A stretch of 64,000 nt of DNA from Pyrenochaeta sp. MPI-SDFR-AT-0127 (taxonomy: Eukaryota; Ascomycota; Dothideomycetes; Pleosporales; Cucurbitariaceae). The stretch is taken from positions 124,001-188,000 of the forward strand of contig JAGTJM010000001.1 in assembly GCA_020747015.1 (NCBI GenBank). The letters are read 5' to 3'. Both the position numbers and the translations under genes were made by a program. Of the stretch, positions 11,578-23,650 are shown in pieces. Below the pieces are notes generated by a model. The model was not told the origin of the DNA. It saw only the letters and a program-made list of their open reading frames with translations, and searched no databases. Position 1 is the first letter of the stretch. Each line of letters begins with the position of its first letter.

Positions 11578-13481
11578 GTGCTTATCGATAACAGCAACAA
11601 GAAGTTTCCTGCAAAATCCTCGCCGTACCAACGCCGTAAGAGTCTGCCAATAAAAATCATAAATGGAGGTGAATGTTATCGTGAAATTCCATGCGGATGT
11701 CAAGCTCAATTTCAACAGGGTTCAGATGCCATCGCACTGCGTAAGCAGCTCACCGAAGATCTTATTGTGCTTCAACAGAGTACACCTGAGCAGCCGTATA
11801 GCATAGTGCATCGTCTCAAGCTCGCAAAGTATTATAAGGATCTTGGATATCCAGATCTCGCTGTCGGTGATGCTTACAAGGCACTGCTTCTTGTGGACGA
11901 GGTGATTCAGGAAGGCGAGTACCATGAAGAAGCGCGCGAAGCTGCAGAGGCCGACTTCCTCTCGGAACAAATGGCGAATCTCGCTGTGGAGACAAGCGTA
12001 AAAGATGCCTTTTCTGGAGCTACTGAATTGGAGATATGGATACAGTCTGACTTGTCGAGAACCGCGTATGTAAGAAAATACACATATATGCAAGTCATTC
12101 ATGTTGTATAGCTAACGTCTCAAGGTATGATATACTCATTGGGTGCCTGCTTGATTGTGGATGCTTTCGCAGTGCTTTCGACTATGTCACTCGCGCACGG
12201 AAAGCTTTCGAAAATGAGACAATTTTCATGGAGCGTGGAGAAACACTTTCCAAGAAGTTACGCTCGCAGTCAATCATCAAGGGCGAGGATTTTGATGAGA
12301 GCGATGTAGATGAGTACCCAGACAAAGGTACTGTTCGACGCGAAAATTACCCGTGGAATGAGTTCGAACCAGACCGCTTCTCTGATGAGTGCCTGCAGTC
12401 TCTCAATGAAGAAATGGAAGGCATAGCACCCAAACTCGAAGTCAAAATTGCCGAGCTTCCCCTACTCAATCTTGGCCCGGCGGAGCAAAACCCGGACGTT
12501 CAATTCGTAAAGCAGCTGGGTGTATTTGCGAAAGAGGACATACCACCAGGGGAGGAGATACTCAAGGAAAAATCACTCTTGACTGCTGTATCGAGACTTC
12601 ACGATACATATTGCAATGCGTGTAGCGCAGTGTTACCTGATTCCCGAGATGCCGCCTCATCGCACGAAGCAAACAGCATAGTGTCTTGTGAAGAGTGCAA
12701 CGAGGTCTTCTTCTGTGGGCTTGACTGTCACGACCTAGCTCAGGATAGCTATCATCCATCACTCTGTGGTGTGACTGTCGATCTGGGTAAGGTACCTGCT
12801 CGCGAAGCTGCAGATTCGCTCTACACTCTACTCCTAGTTCGCGCATTAGCCTTAGCAGAGACCCAAGACCTTCATCCGCTTGAACTCAAGGAGTTACGCT
12901 ACATATGGGGTGACTACCATGGTCTTCAACTAGATGAAGTCTGGCGTGTCGACCGTGAAGGTCGACTTGTGGACTCGTTTGGCTCAGTACCACAAAGCCT
13001 GCCCTTTTCTTTCGCCAGCAACGTTCTTACGCCACTACATATACTGGAAAAGATGGATGTCAATATCTTCACTCAGAGTCACCGCTACGACACCTGGGTT
13101 TTCAATATTCTCTACGCCAAATTCCGAGGTACAGCGTCAGCGCAACAAGGCCCGGACGGAAGACCAGAGATCGGAGCTGTCCACCCAATGTGGTGTCTTG
13201 CGAATCACAGCTGTGACCCAAATGTAGCCTGGGAATGGCAAGGGAGTATGCGTTTCTGGACCCGCGATAAGCTTGTGGACTGGAATGGCAGGGATTCTAG
13301 CCGGAAGCCTGGGATAAGAAAGGGCGAAGAAGTCTTTGGCCACTATTGTGATATTCGCCTGCCCGTCAAAGAGAGACGGGAGTGGGCGGTCGGGGCGCTT
13401 GGAGGAGATTGCATGTGCCCAAGGTGCATTTGGGAGGAGGCCGAAGAGCGCCGTCGGCATCGGGACACCGTAACGCGATGA
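11578..13481 (+). CDS. SMYD-like TPR-MYND-SET protein lysine methyltransferase
   Basis: Probable SAM-dependent lysine methyltransferase. Exon 1 (open from 11578, ending 12069) carries a TPR-like helical region (HRLKLAKYYKDLGYPDLAV). Exon 2 (about 12126-13481) has a further helical pair (CLLDCGCFRSAFDYVTRARK), then a split SET domain with a MYND-type zinc finger (CNACSAVLP ... CEECNEVFFCGLDC ... H-x3-LC). The SET core is HPMWCLANHSCDPN and GEEVFGHYCD, with a post-SET cysteine cluster (CMCPRC). Catalytic-core residues NHSC and the late Tyr are intact. The intron 12070-12124 (GTAAGA ... CTAACGTCTCAAG) leaves one extra G at 12125 that breaks the frame, described separately. The exact start is unsure; the conserved part begins near SDAIALRKQL. 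Confidence 0.8.
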
Positions 13482-16400
13482 GACCTTTGCTCTCAATACT
13501 GCAACCAATGCGTCGATGAACAAGGACGACTGGATCTAGTGGTGTGCGCCGTGAAGAGAAGCTCAGGAAAACCGGTTTAAAACGGTATTGATATTGCGAT
13601 ACAGTGTTCTAGTGATGGGTTTCGGTAACAGACATGCGATGCCTGTAACATTGAAGTGGAGATCGTGTACAACACTAGTTCACCGGGGGATGCCGCTCGA
13701 TGCCGCTTCTATATTGATGCCGCAACGCCATCGCCGCTAACCATGATCGTTTTCGGCAATCTGCCTTCTTCACGGGTCCTTGCATATGCCATCTTGCACC
13801 ATTAGCTCCAATCTCTATACTGCGAACCCCATGACGATATCCATGCTTTTCCAACATCGAATGACAATTTTCAAGCCGGTGTTGCACCAGACCTCAGATG
13901 CATATCGCGGTGTTAGGCAGGCCACATATTGAGCACCGTGCATATCGGTATTTTATCTGCCTGATTTCTGTTCACCGTTTCCACAGTCTAGTGTCCCTTT
14001 GCCTTGCGCCACTCACCCCCCGAAATCCCTGCCCGGGCAGAGCCACATACGTACAATGCCACCCTAAGGCAGAAAACTTGCTTCGAGGGTCTCACCTTCT
14101 AGCAATCATTAAAGCCTAGACTTATTCCTCTCTAACTATCTTCTATCTGGAATCGGTACGGCCCCTGCACCTCATTCTTCGCCTCAACATCCTCATACGC
14201 TGCGGCGTTCTGGCATGGCTGTCCAAGATTCAGCGAAGATTCTTAGGAATTTGCTGTGGCGCCTCTAGCTGATATGTTGAAAGCCAACTCCTAGGAAATC
14301 CGATCTCAGCCTCGTGACGACATGTCTTCTAATGTTTATTCCTATCAAGGAATAGATGAAGCGACACTTGTTCGACTTAGCGAAGAAGAAGCGGGCCAAT
14401 GCTGCAAATCACGGGTGCGTTGACGGATTTTGCCGTCGTGTTCTTGTTCTTCGGCTGCGCTTCTAGGGTCCCAATGTATCAGCCAATTTGCTTGCTTTTT
14501 AGGCGCTCTCCGAAGGATGAGCCGCAGTACGTGTGGCTGCATGGGTGGATCTTGTGGTCGGATAGATCGTTCCGTTCCTCGAGAAGCTTACTAGCACAGG
14601 AGACACTTCCCTTAAGCGCTACTTATGTGTAATTTGTGTTAGGGCCTTCAACATTGCAGATGATGGTTACAGATTGATACCCAACCGATCTAGCTTCTGC
14701 AAAACTGCCCTCCAATGCTTGTCATCAAGGCCGCTTCTGAAGTACAATCGCAGGATAGCGCTTGAAGACTCAAAGTATATCAGCTATGTGCCCTTTATGA
14801 GGACCTCTGAAAGCGTTTTTGGATGAATGTAGCTCAGGTCTTCGTCAATGCGCGACATTTAGACGAATATGTGTAAACAACGGGGCAGAACTCAAACTTG
14901 AACACAGCCACTAACAGAATTCAGGAGTCAGACTCCGTCTGCGTGCCATTAGGCCCATCTACACGTTGCAATTCCCGGGTTTTCGCTTGTCCGTATCCGA
15001 GACAGTGATGCCCATAGCGAGTTTGCGAATAGGTCCGACTCCCAAAGCGCGCTTTCCCACTCCAACTATGAGATAAATGGCGCCAACACACGCTAGGGGG
15101 AGCGGCAATGGCCGAAGAACCTCCCGTCTCTCTCCCTAGATAAATAAAGACCAGCTACCGGGCAATGTAGACGTTAGTTCGCGGACGAAGCCGTTCGCTA
15201 AATCAAGGCCAACACAACGAGCAATATCAAGACGCACCAGTGCCTAGTCTTCATGGCTTCATTGATGCTATCGCGCAATATCGCCAAGGCAAGTTAGCAT
15301 GCTGTTGCGCGCATTGTAGTGGCAACGACATGAACCACACAAAGCAATGGTTCGGCCCTTCTAAATGAGGAGGAAAGCCGTCTGATGCCGCAGTGGCAGC
15401 AAATCTGCGGCCCAAGCCTTCGTCTCGCTCAGGAGTACAACAGTATGAAATATTGCCCAATCATTCTTCCAAGTAATGTGCTTGGGTGCCCATACATGTA
15501 GAATAGACTGTACCAATGCATCTGAAAATCCGCCTACATAGCAACGATAGCTTCGCAGACTCGCTTGAGGCGTAGGTGCTTCTAGACCTTGGTCATTAGG
15601 GCACCAATGCAACTTTGATTGGTATTGAGCATCTCTGCCCAAAAAATTCACATAGTGGTGCCTGTAGAGACATGATGATCAACAGGGCTGGGTTGAGTCG
15701 CGCGGTCCTGAGTATGATCTGACCCAGCTGTGACGGCGAGGACGGCGAGGAAGGCAAGGACTGTGTGACAGCAGCGCTACTGAAAGCGAGGCAATGCCGG
15801 GTGCAGATTCAGGCGCCCCTGAGAGCAACGATCCGTTCCACAGCACAGAAGGTGATCAGATTCTCCCAGGACAGAGTTTTCCATGATTCTCATCTCGTAT
15901 GCAAACATATCTTGAACAAGCAGACACATTATCCATGACAGTGAAGTGTGATCTGAAGTGGTCCTACACGATGGGCGCCATGAGAACATCGTTGTTGCAC
16001 AATCTCGCATCACTGCCCCCTCCTAATAAAACCCACACGGCCCTTCTGACAGCCAACAATGCAGTCAACGGAGCCTGGACTTTGCATACCCCACTCAGAC
16101 ACAGTGGAGACTAAACCGCGACTGGAGATGAACTAATTTTCGATCAAACAGTGCAGTGACGAGCGACTTGATGCGAAGCGCAAGAGGGGACGGTGTAACA
16201 GTCTATGTTCACAATTGGGAAGAAAGCCTATCATGAACAAGGCCGTCCACTGTCAGTGGGACATGGATACAAGAGTCTTCCACATCAAAACATACACACA
16301 CACAGACCAACAATATGTCCACAGATTTTGCACCGATGCCACGGATATAGGCGCATCTAACCCCCTTTTCCTCTGACCGGAGTGGGCGGCTTGATGTGAT

Positions 16401-16967
16401 CACGAGCCAGTGCTTTGCGCTTCACAAAACGGCCGACTTGCTCCGGTCAGACCAGTACCTATCAGGAATGCACTACCGCAGTGACTCCGACCCTTGAGTG
16501 CGGTGACGCTGTGTACCATATCAAGGCAAGCTGTGAGTTGGATAGATGTACCAGCTCCGGCAGGGAGGCGACGGTATGACCATGATTAACTGGGTTTAGG
16601 AGTTTGGAGTTGGCACGTCGAGCGTGAGTGCAAGGGTCACGCACGATCGACCATGCAGACAGGACTTTGGCAAACATTGGATCGGGAAGGATTGGAGCAG
16701 CACGCTCTGTTCGCACTCTCAGCTCGCGTGTCATCAGTGGGTTCCTTAGCTTGGAAAAGCCTGGTGAGTGAAGTCATTCCATTGAAGTTGTGAAGCTATT
16801 CACCTATATCGATGTCAATGAGTAGAGTATCTATCCACTATCTGTAACTCAGTAGCTATTTCCAGATAAAATGTGGGTATATCCAGCAAGGAAAATCACT
16901 GTGCCAGTGCTTCAACCAATCCTCTTCTCGTCGAGTGGTATTGAGAACATGATCTGCAGAGGAGCCA
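13482..16967. other. Long gene-free stretch (about 3.5 kb)
   Basis: No open frame here has a recognisable motif. The longest coherent one is 15361-15651 on the minus strand (96 codons, unsupported). A short imperfect 9-bp tandem (GACGGCGAG twice, then GAAGGCAAG) lies at 15732-15758, and a CA-rich run at about 16286-16300. No tRNA, rRNA or terminal repeats were seen. It may hold decayed sequence or non-coding transcripts. Confidence 0.4.
15732..15758. repeat. Short imperfect tandem repeat, 9-bp unit
   Basis: Two exact copies of GACGGCGAG followed by GAAGGCAAG (7 of 9 matching). It lies outside any recognised gene. Confidence 0.6.
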
Positions 16968-19575
16968 TTAATCTATACCACTCGTCAACCAATTCCACCA
17001 CCCACCCTGCGGCGGAACTGTTTCCACGCCACAAGCTCTAGCAATGGCCACAACCACTGCACCCAATACGCTCATACCACCGAGAACCTTGACGAGCACG
17101 AAGCTTCTCCTCTTCACTACATCACCAAGGTTGCATAGACCGAGTGGGTCTCGCGAGTCTAGCCCCCCAGATTTGCTATATCGTTGGCCGACCTTGCTGA
17201 CCTTCTCATCACCATGTCGAACGACAGCCCATTCCGCTCTGGGCGAGCCACCAGGCGACGCGACGATATTACCTCTTGACACTTCTTCACCTACACGCTC
17301 AAGCAGCCATTTCGCCCTATCATTGCGCTGGAGCTCTTCGAATCTATCACGCTCGTTACGAAGACTGCGCTGTAGATCTGTTGCCCACTTCGCTATTCGC
17401 ACTTCTGTCAGCCTCTGCTCGCCTTGTGCATGACTGCTATAACGGGCAAGCGAAAAGTCGCCTGGATGGTCGAGAAATTCTGAATTAGCCAAGGAAGGAG
17501 AAGATGCCAGGAACGGAGATTGCAAGTTCGAGGCGTAGAACGGAGATCCTGAACGCGGGACGAGTACACCCGAAGGCGATGTCGCAGAGAATATGGAGGA
17601 AGTGGCAGATGCTAAAGGTATAGTTAGCACACTGTGTATGAGGTTGCTCATTATCTTACTATTTATCGTGGCTCCATTCAGGCCCACCGAAGTCGTTGTC
17701 GGACTACGCGGTTGCTGTAGACTCTGCAATATGAAGGAGTCACCAGGAAGTTTCGTTCTGCGTCGCCACGCAAGAAACTTTTTTGCTGCTGAGTGTCGTA
17801 ACCAAGCAATAGATTCAGGGTCGAACACTTGCTTGACTAGAGCGGCAAGTTCAGAAGGAAGAAGAGGCTGCACATAGTCAGGAGACATGAGCAATGAGGC
17901 ATCCATGTTGTCACTATCTGGTCCGAGTGTTGACGATATAGTGTAAGGATATGTTGGAGTCGTGAAGGGGTATTGAGAGGCTTCAGTGGGAACACAACAA
18001 GCAGCAGCAGCAGCAGCAGAGGCTGGTGTCGGCAATGGATTGACAACGGAAAGTCCTTGAACTGCAAGTAGTGCATCGTCTAGAGCCTTGCCAAAGAAGA
18101 AAGGTCTGATCGAGGTTGTCTGCAATCGAGCAATAATAGATGTTTTGAGGACGATCGCATCGTGCGCCGAAAGAGTATCCGACTTGGCAATGACTGGAAT
18201 GATATTGGTGAGGGCTGACAAACGCTGCATAAACTCGACATCTCTTGAGATATCTTGATCTAAATAAAATTCAGCATGATTTGTGACAAATTGTGCCCAG
18301 AGTTACGTACCTGGTGGTAGCAGATAGAGCACTACGTCTATTGCGACGCCTCCGCTTCCACTAACAACACCAAGCATGTCACTGTCCTCCAATGTTGTGA
18401 CCGAAGATGTTTGATATAACAGCGACTCTACGTAGTCCACAACCAAGTTCGTGTCTTCCTTCTCCGAGGAGTCGTGGGAGAAGCCGGGGGTATCCACGAA
18501 GCAAATGTTCCGCTCTAAGACAGCATCAACACTGCTCTTCCTCCTCCTCAATATCCGGCTTTCTTCAACATCCGTCCACCAGTGTGGGTACGGCTTGGTA
18601 CTAGCATGTATTTCGGTGATTCTTGTTGTGCCTACAGGCTCTGTCTTTGTCCTGCGGGACTTTGATTTGGGTGGGGGTGGTTGGGAGAATGATTGAGAGG
18701 GAGACAGTGGGTCTACGTGCACGATATCTTCGCACAGCTGAACTATAGATCGGATGAGAGACGTCTTTCCAACACCTGCATTGTTGTGTTAGTCTTTGTA
18801 ATGCGATCTCAAGTGGTCGTAGGGTATTATCAAGGGATGAGCAAGTACCTGTTCTTCCCGCAACCAATACCTTCAACTTTCCCATGGCTTTGCCCTTAGT
18901 TGTGAAGGGCCTCCTAGTTGGCATTTGTATGCTGGGCATCACCAGCTGTGGGAAGCTACTCGAGGCACCTGGCTGCGTATCGACATCCTCCTCTTCCTCT
19001 CCGCTAGACGTGATGGCTTGGCTTGCAACCTCGTCGAGTGCTGACTCTTCGTCAGACAGCTTGAGAGAGTGCAGAGAAGCCGAATTGGGTGTGGTAGGCA
19101 TGGCTAAGAGGGCTGTCGGAGAGAGCGCTTCAGCGTTAGAGGGCGTAAAAGGTATGGAGGAGGCATGGCTGGACAGCTTCCTCTTCAGCGTTCGTACTGG
19201 AGACGATCTAGAGCTCTCTGGCCGCTTCACTGAACTTGCTGACGAACTGTGCGACGCTGATCTCGCAGCCGTCTTCTTATGGGTCTTTGCGTGATTGCCA
19301 CTCTCTGTCCGTGTACCAGCTGTGCTGCTCTCCGCACCAAACGCAGCTTCGAGCGTGTCGGCCAGACTCTGTACGCCAAACGTGCTCTCCCGCGGTCTCC
19401 CTAGTGTTTCTGTGCTCTGAGAGGCGGATGAAGACTGCTCCAAGTCTTCTTCGCGTTTCATGAAGAAGGCGGTGGGGACATTGCTCGACGGGCCAGCGGG
19501 ATGATCGACGCTTGACTTTCGGGACCGCGGCTTCGCGGAGGCAGGAAGGGCATCACCGCCCGGTAGCGGTCGCAT
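16968..19575 (-). CDS. Divergent septin-like GTPase with C-terminal membrane segment
   Basis: Exons on the minus strand are 18849-19575, 18311-18775 and 16968-18259 (introns of 73 and 51 nt), giving 827 residues. The first intron splits the P-loop; splicing restores AGRTGVGKTSLIRS (G1, residues about 239-252). G3 is FVDTPGF (DTPG at 337-340) and G4 is VIAKSD (AKSD at 422-425), where canonical septins have AKAD. The first 220 residues are Ser/Pro-rich and disordered. A basic, low-complexity C-terminal region ends in a single hydrophobic helix at about 787-807 (VKVLGGMSVLGAVVVAIARA) and a WWNW tail. These suggest a septin-related GTPase attached to a membrane rather than a core filament septin. 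A GCA run (18001-18018) encodes an alanine tract. Filament formation cannot be judged from sequence. Confidence 0.8.
18001..18018. repeat. GCA trinucleotide microsatellite inside the septin-like gene
   Basis: Six GCA units in a row on the plus strand, which encode an alanine run on the minus strand just after the G4 region. Such in-frame tracts vary in length between strains. Confidence 0.8.
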
Positions 19576-20490
19576 GCTCGGGATAGCTCAAGGTCATGCA
19601 GTGTTGAAAAGGAGGACACAGAAGAGTTCGGGGGTGGAGACTTGGTCAGCTTCAGCAGACTACAAAGGGTAGTGATGTGATTGAACGCGATGACGCCCCC
19701 GCCAAACCCCACGTCGAAGCTTGGGCCGTAACCTCAGCGTCGCGACAAAGGCGCCAGAGAGTCGGTGTAAAAGAGGACAAGGAATCTGACGCTTGACCAG
19801 TTAGGCGTCTTGGACCAGGTCGAATGTGCACATTTGCAGAGGATGCCGCGACATCTGACATGATGGCGCCGTCGCAGGTACAGGTAGCTTACGTGCCCAC
19901 CTATCAAGTCTTCCGACGCACTGTCAGGTGATGTTATCTGCACTAATCAGAGACATTGCGGACACTTGGCTCAACAGTGGAAATGCTTGAACATTTTGAT
20001 TTCTGATTGCTCCTTCTGCACGATGCCCTTCTCTCTCGATCCTTTTGCCGCCCGATGCCATGCTGTACAAGTTGAACCAACGCTGCACCGTATCCCATAA
20101 CACCAGATCCTGTTCCGAGTCCCATAGTTCGTGTCCAGCCCGGAGGGGCCATCAAGTAGCCATCCACATACATTAGGTGTCGAAAGATGCGCATGTAGAA
20201 GTAAAAGAAGTTGCTCCAAACATAGGGCTGATCGGGATACATAAAGGGATACAAGAAAAAACATGCAAGAAGAAAACCACTCGCTATGCAAGGGTACAAT
20301 ACCCTAGGAATGAACGCGTACGCCCAGACTTTTTCTCGAAGTAGGATGACTTTTATACAAGCGCTGAAAGGGTCGAGTACAGTACATAGCTAAAGCCGTG
20401 AGTCGTTAAGAAAGAGAGTCGCCGTGGACTCGTGAAGGCGGAGCAAAGAAACTAGAAAAGAAGAAGAGCCGATCATTGCACGTTCTGTGT
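19576..20490. other. Intergenic between septin-like and G3BP-like genes
   Basis: It holds the leader of the septin-like gene (right of 19575) and the 3' region of the G3BP-like gene. The minus frames 19652-19861 and 19943-20299 have no recognisable motif and are not called. Confidence 0.45.
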
Positions 20491-22230
20491 TCATGCCTCC
20501 TGAGAGGCACCTCGGCCGCCACGGGCAGGACCACCGCGGCCGCGTGGTGGGAATCCGCCCCGAGGAGCCTGGCCGCCGATGCCGCCACGACCACCACGGG
20601 GAGCGCCGCCGCGAGAAAAGCCTCCTCGGAACTGCTCAGGGCGCTGACGGCGCTCTTCAATCTTGAGCTCGACACCGTTCACGGTATGGGGATTGGCGCC
20701 CACAGCACCTTGGAAACCAGCTGGCGTCTTGAAATCGACAAAAGCACAGTTCTGTGTGCTTGTTAGCTTTATTCCAGTACTCGGAGAATAGCAACTCACC
20801 TTGGGGCGGCTAATATCAAGATACTCGATCTCACCATACTTGGTCAAAGCGGCCCTCAGAGCGCCCTCCTCGACCTGGCTGTAAACGTTTTTGATATACG
20901 CACGCTTCTGGTCCGCATCAACGGGAGGTCCCTGGGTCTGAGCGCGAGACTGCTCCTTCTTGTGTCCGGTTACGTTTTGCCAGCCGGTTGCCTCGCCCTG
21001 GCTCGTTGCGGGTGACTGATCGCGCGCTGGGGTCGAAGTTTGAGCAGGCGCGGCGGCTGCGGTCTGAGCCGGAGCTGCGGCCTTGGGTTGCGCCGGAACC
21101 TGCTGAGCAGCCGGTGCGGCAACGACGGGAGTTGCAACCTTGTGTGCAGAGGCAGCAAGGCTGGCCCATGTTCTCGGTGCAGCAGGCTTTGGTGGGCCAG
21201 CTGGCATCGCAACAGGAGCAGCCTTGGCTGTAGATGAGGCGGGCGTTGGGGCAGAGGATTTGGGCTTCTCAGTCTCGGTAGTTTCCTTCACAGCAGGAGC
21301 CGCGGTTTCTTTGCTGGAGGCTTCAACAACTGCTGGTGCTTCTTCAGGTTGCGGCTGTTCGGTCTCCTCCGGGACCTGTTCTGTTGCAGCGGCAGGGGAA
21401 GCCTCCTCAGCGGCAGGCTCCTCCTTCACGGCCTCCTCAACTTTAGGTTCGGCCTTGTCCAAACCCTCCTCGCTCGTCGCTGTCTCTTCACCCCGGCTCA
21501 GAGTCTCGGTCTCTGCGGCGGCAGCGGTGGTGGTGGCAGCAGGCTCCTGCACGCCATTTGCGGATAGGTCGGGCTCTTGCTGGGACTCTTCCTCCTCCTC
21601 AGGCTCTTCAGCCAAGTAACGGAAAATATCGTTAAGAACGAAGTAGCCATTAGTTTGGCCGGCAAGGACGAAAGTTTGCACGAAGCGCTTGTGCGGCTGG
21701 CCTTGGTTGGAAATCTCACCAATGACCTGGATGACGATATTGGCGTCGGAGCCTTGCGAATCGACGTTGGTCACGCGAACTTTGGTGTCCTTGAACTCCA
21801 ATTCCTTGATGCGCTCATTGATCGCCTGCGCACTCGTCAGCTCCATGCAGATGCTGCCAACGCAGACAAACGTACCTTTTGACCCGAGCAGACGCTGACC
21901 TTGTCCTCCTCGACGCCAGAGACGTATTGGGAGCGCTTGTTGTAAAAGAGCTGCAATTGAGTCAGTCGCCAAACAAATAGAGAAGGATTCTAGGGGGTGT
22001 CAACGTACATAAAGTCGATCAGGGCTTTTGCTGAGGGTGGTGTAGTACTGCTCGACGAAGTACCAGCCTACCTCATCCTTAGGGATTTCCGAGGCGGCGG
22101 CTTGTTCTGCGGGCTGGCTGGTCGGTTGCTGCGATGGTGTGAAGTTGGAGGCGCCGGTAGCATAGCTGTTCTCGTAGCCTTGTGGCGCGTAGTTGCCGTT
22201 GACAGGGCCAGACGACTCGGTGGTTGCCAT
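20491..22230 (-). CDS. G3BP/Nxt3-type NTF2-RRM-RGG protein
   Basis: Exons on the minus strand are 22009-22230, 21876-21950, 20800-21825 and 20491-20751 (introns of 58, 50 and 48 nt), giving 527 residues. The NTF2-like domain (about 50-175) reads across two splices: GWYFVEQYYTTLSKSPDRLY, then LFYNKRSQYVSG ... CSGQK, AINERIKELEF, and QTFVLAGQTNGYFVLNDIFRYL. A long acidic Glu/Pro/Ala linker follows, then an RRM (about 403-472: RAYIKNVYS; NCAFVDFK) and an RGG tail. This is the architecture of G3BP/Rasputin and fungal Nxt3/Bre5, which act with the Ubp3 deubiquitinase and in stress granules; that role is inferred from the family. The last intron lies inside the RRM. The stop is TGA at 20491-20493. 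Confidence 0.92.
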
Positions 22231-23650
22231 TTTGAGCAGATGGGGTGCGAAGATGGATTGGGAGTGGAGAAGACAAGCGTCGATGTGTTGCTCTGTGAGA
22301 TGCGACAGGAATTAAGGGCGCAGATGTGTGTGCGCGTAGTCCTATCAACTGCAAGGCCAGGCGATGTCAGCAATGCGTATAGCTATGGTGAGCTGCACTC
22401 GTCGACTGGTGTTACTAACCGGGCCTGTGGGAGGGACCGAGGGACAGCGGTGGAGAAGCGAGTCCGAGGCAAGAGATGCGATTGCGGGCGCCGAATTAGC
22501 TGGGGATATGTAGGCAAGCTCCTTAGAGAATGAGAGAGTGATGAAATGAATAGGGACGAGAGCAGGTCGATGGTGGTAGTGTGCGCGTGCAAGCAGTGTT
22601 AGTGAGGAGCAGTGAAATGAAGGCAAAATGGAAAGCTTGATGCGTCTGTGCGCCCGCCCAAGCAACCGAACCCGCAATCGCTATGACCTACCGTACTCAT
22701 ACCAACGAGGGGCGTCGACAGCCTCTCCACATCTACCAGTCTGCTAGGCCTCCAGGCTTCCTGTCGACAATGTTCCGTAATCCACGGCGACTTTGTTGTT
22801 ACTAACGCCCACGCCATCCCCATGTGCCGGGGGCACACAACTTGCGGAGTCATTAGTGCAACTCGGAGAGCTCTGATGCACTGGGTGATGCTCGAATCAA
22901 GCGAATAAGCCTAGATTTCTCATTCAGTGGACGTTGAAGCCAGTCATGTGACTGCAGAATGGAGTCTTGTCATCAAGAATGACAGGCTAGCACGATACTA
23001 TCGCCATTGACGCGTCGGTGGTGCCCTTCTAATGTTCGCCAGGAGTAGGCTTTGTGAATCAATTCAGCGACGAGGAGGCGGCCGACTAACATTGGTATGA
23101 CACAAGATCAGTGTTGTGAACGACACTTGCAGGTCGCGAGTCAGGGTCGGATATGACGGACATATGCTTCAGCTCCGATTTCTCCGTTATTGGCTGCAGC
23201 TGTCGACTCTCCCAACCGGATCACCGAGATCGCTTGTGACATTTCGGCGATAATCGAGGAAATACTCTCATGCCTAGGATTCAGTATCCACATGGACTGC
23301 TGTTGCCTCCTCGCTGTAAGTGAAGCAGCGAGTAGCTTCGCCATGAAGCAACATAATTCCCAGCTCGGCGGTCGGCCATATCCTAGAGCGAGCACCGAGG
23401 CCGAGACCGTTTGTAGCTACTCTCTGCTCTATTATTTGGGGGCTTCGTCTTACCAGAAGCACTATGGGCTTTAGGGCTGATGTATGATAGCGCAATTTGG
23501 CGCCACAGTCTTAAGTACCTTGACCTCCTTATCTTAACCCTTCCATATTCAAAATATTAAATCACCATATGCCTCGAGTTTGCGCTGAGCACTTAAGAGC
23601 AACTTGATTACCTATTTCTTCATTGCCTATACAATTGACACTGGCTCAAA
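22231..23650. other. Intergenic, promoter regions, one doubtful fragment
   Basis: The left part is the leader and promoter of the G3BP-like gene. Overlapping open frames at 23141-23495 on both strands have mild protein character but no motif, and no splice join was found. The right end is the promoter of the MCT transporter at 23651. Confidence 0.4.

Noticed and set aside
19943..20299. 118-codon minus-strand frame with hydrophobic start
   Set aside because: The hydrophobic N-terminus resembles a signal anchor, but the rest is unlike protein and a parallel frame shows the same length. It lies in the 3' flank of the G3BP-like gene.
23141..23495. Overlapping plus and minus frames near 23.3 kb
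   Set aside because: They have mild protein character but no family and no exon connections, and either strand could be chosen, so no call is made.
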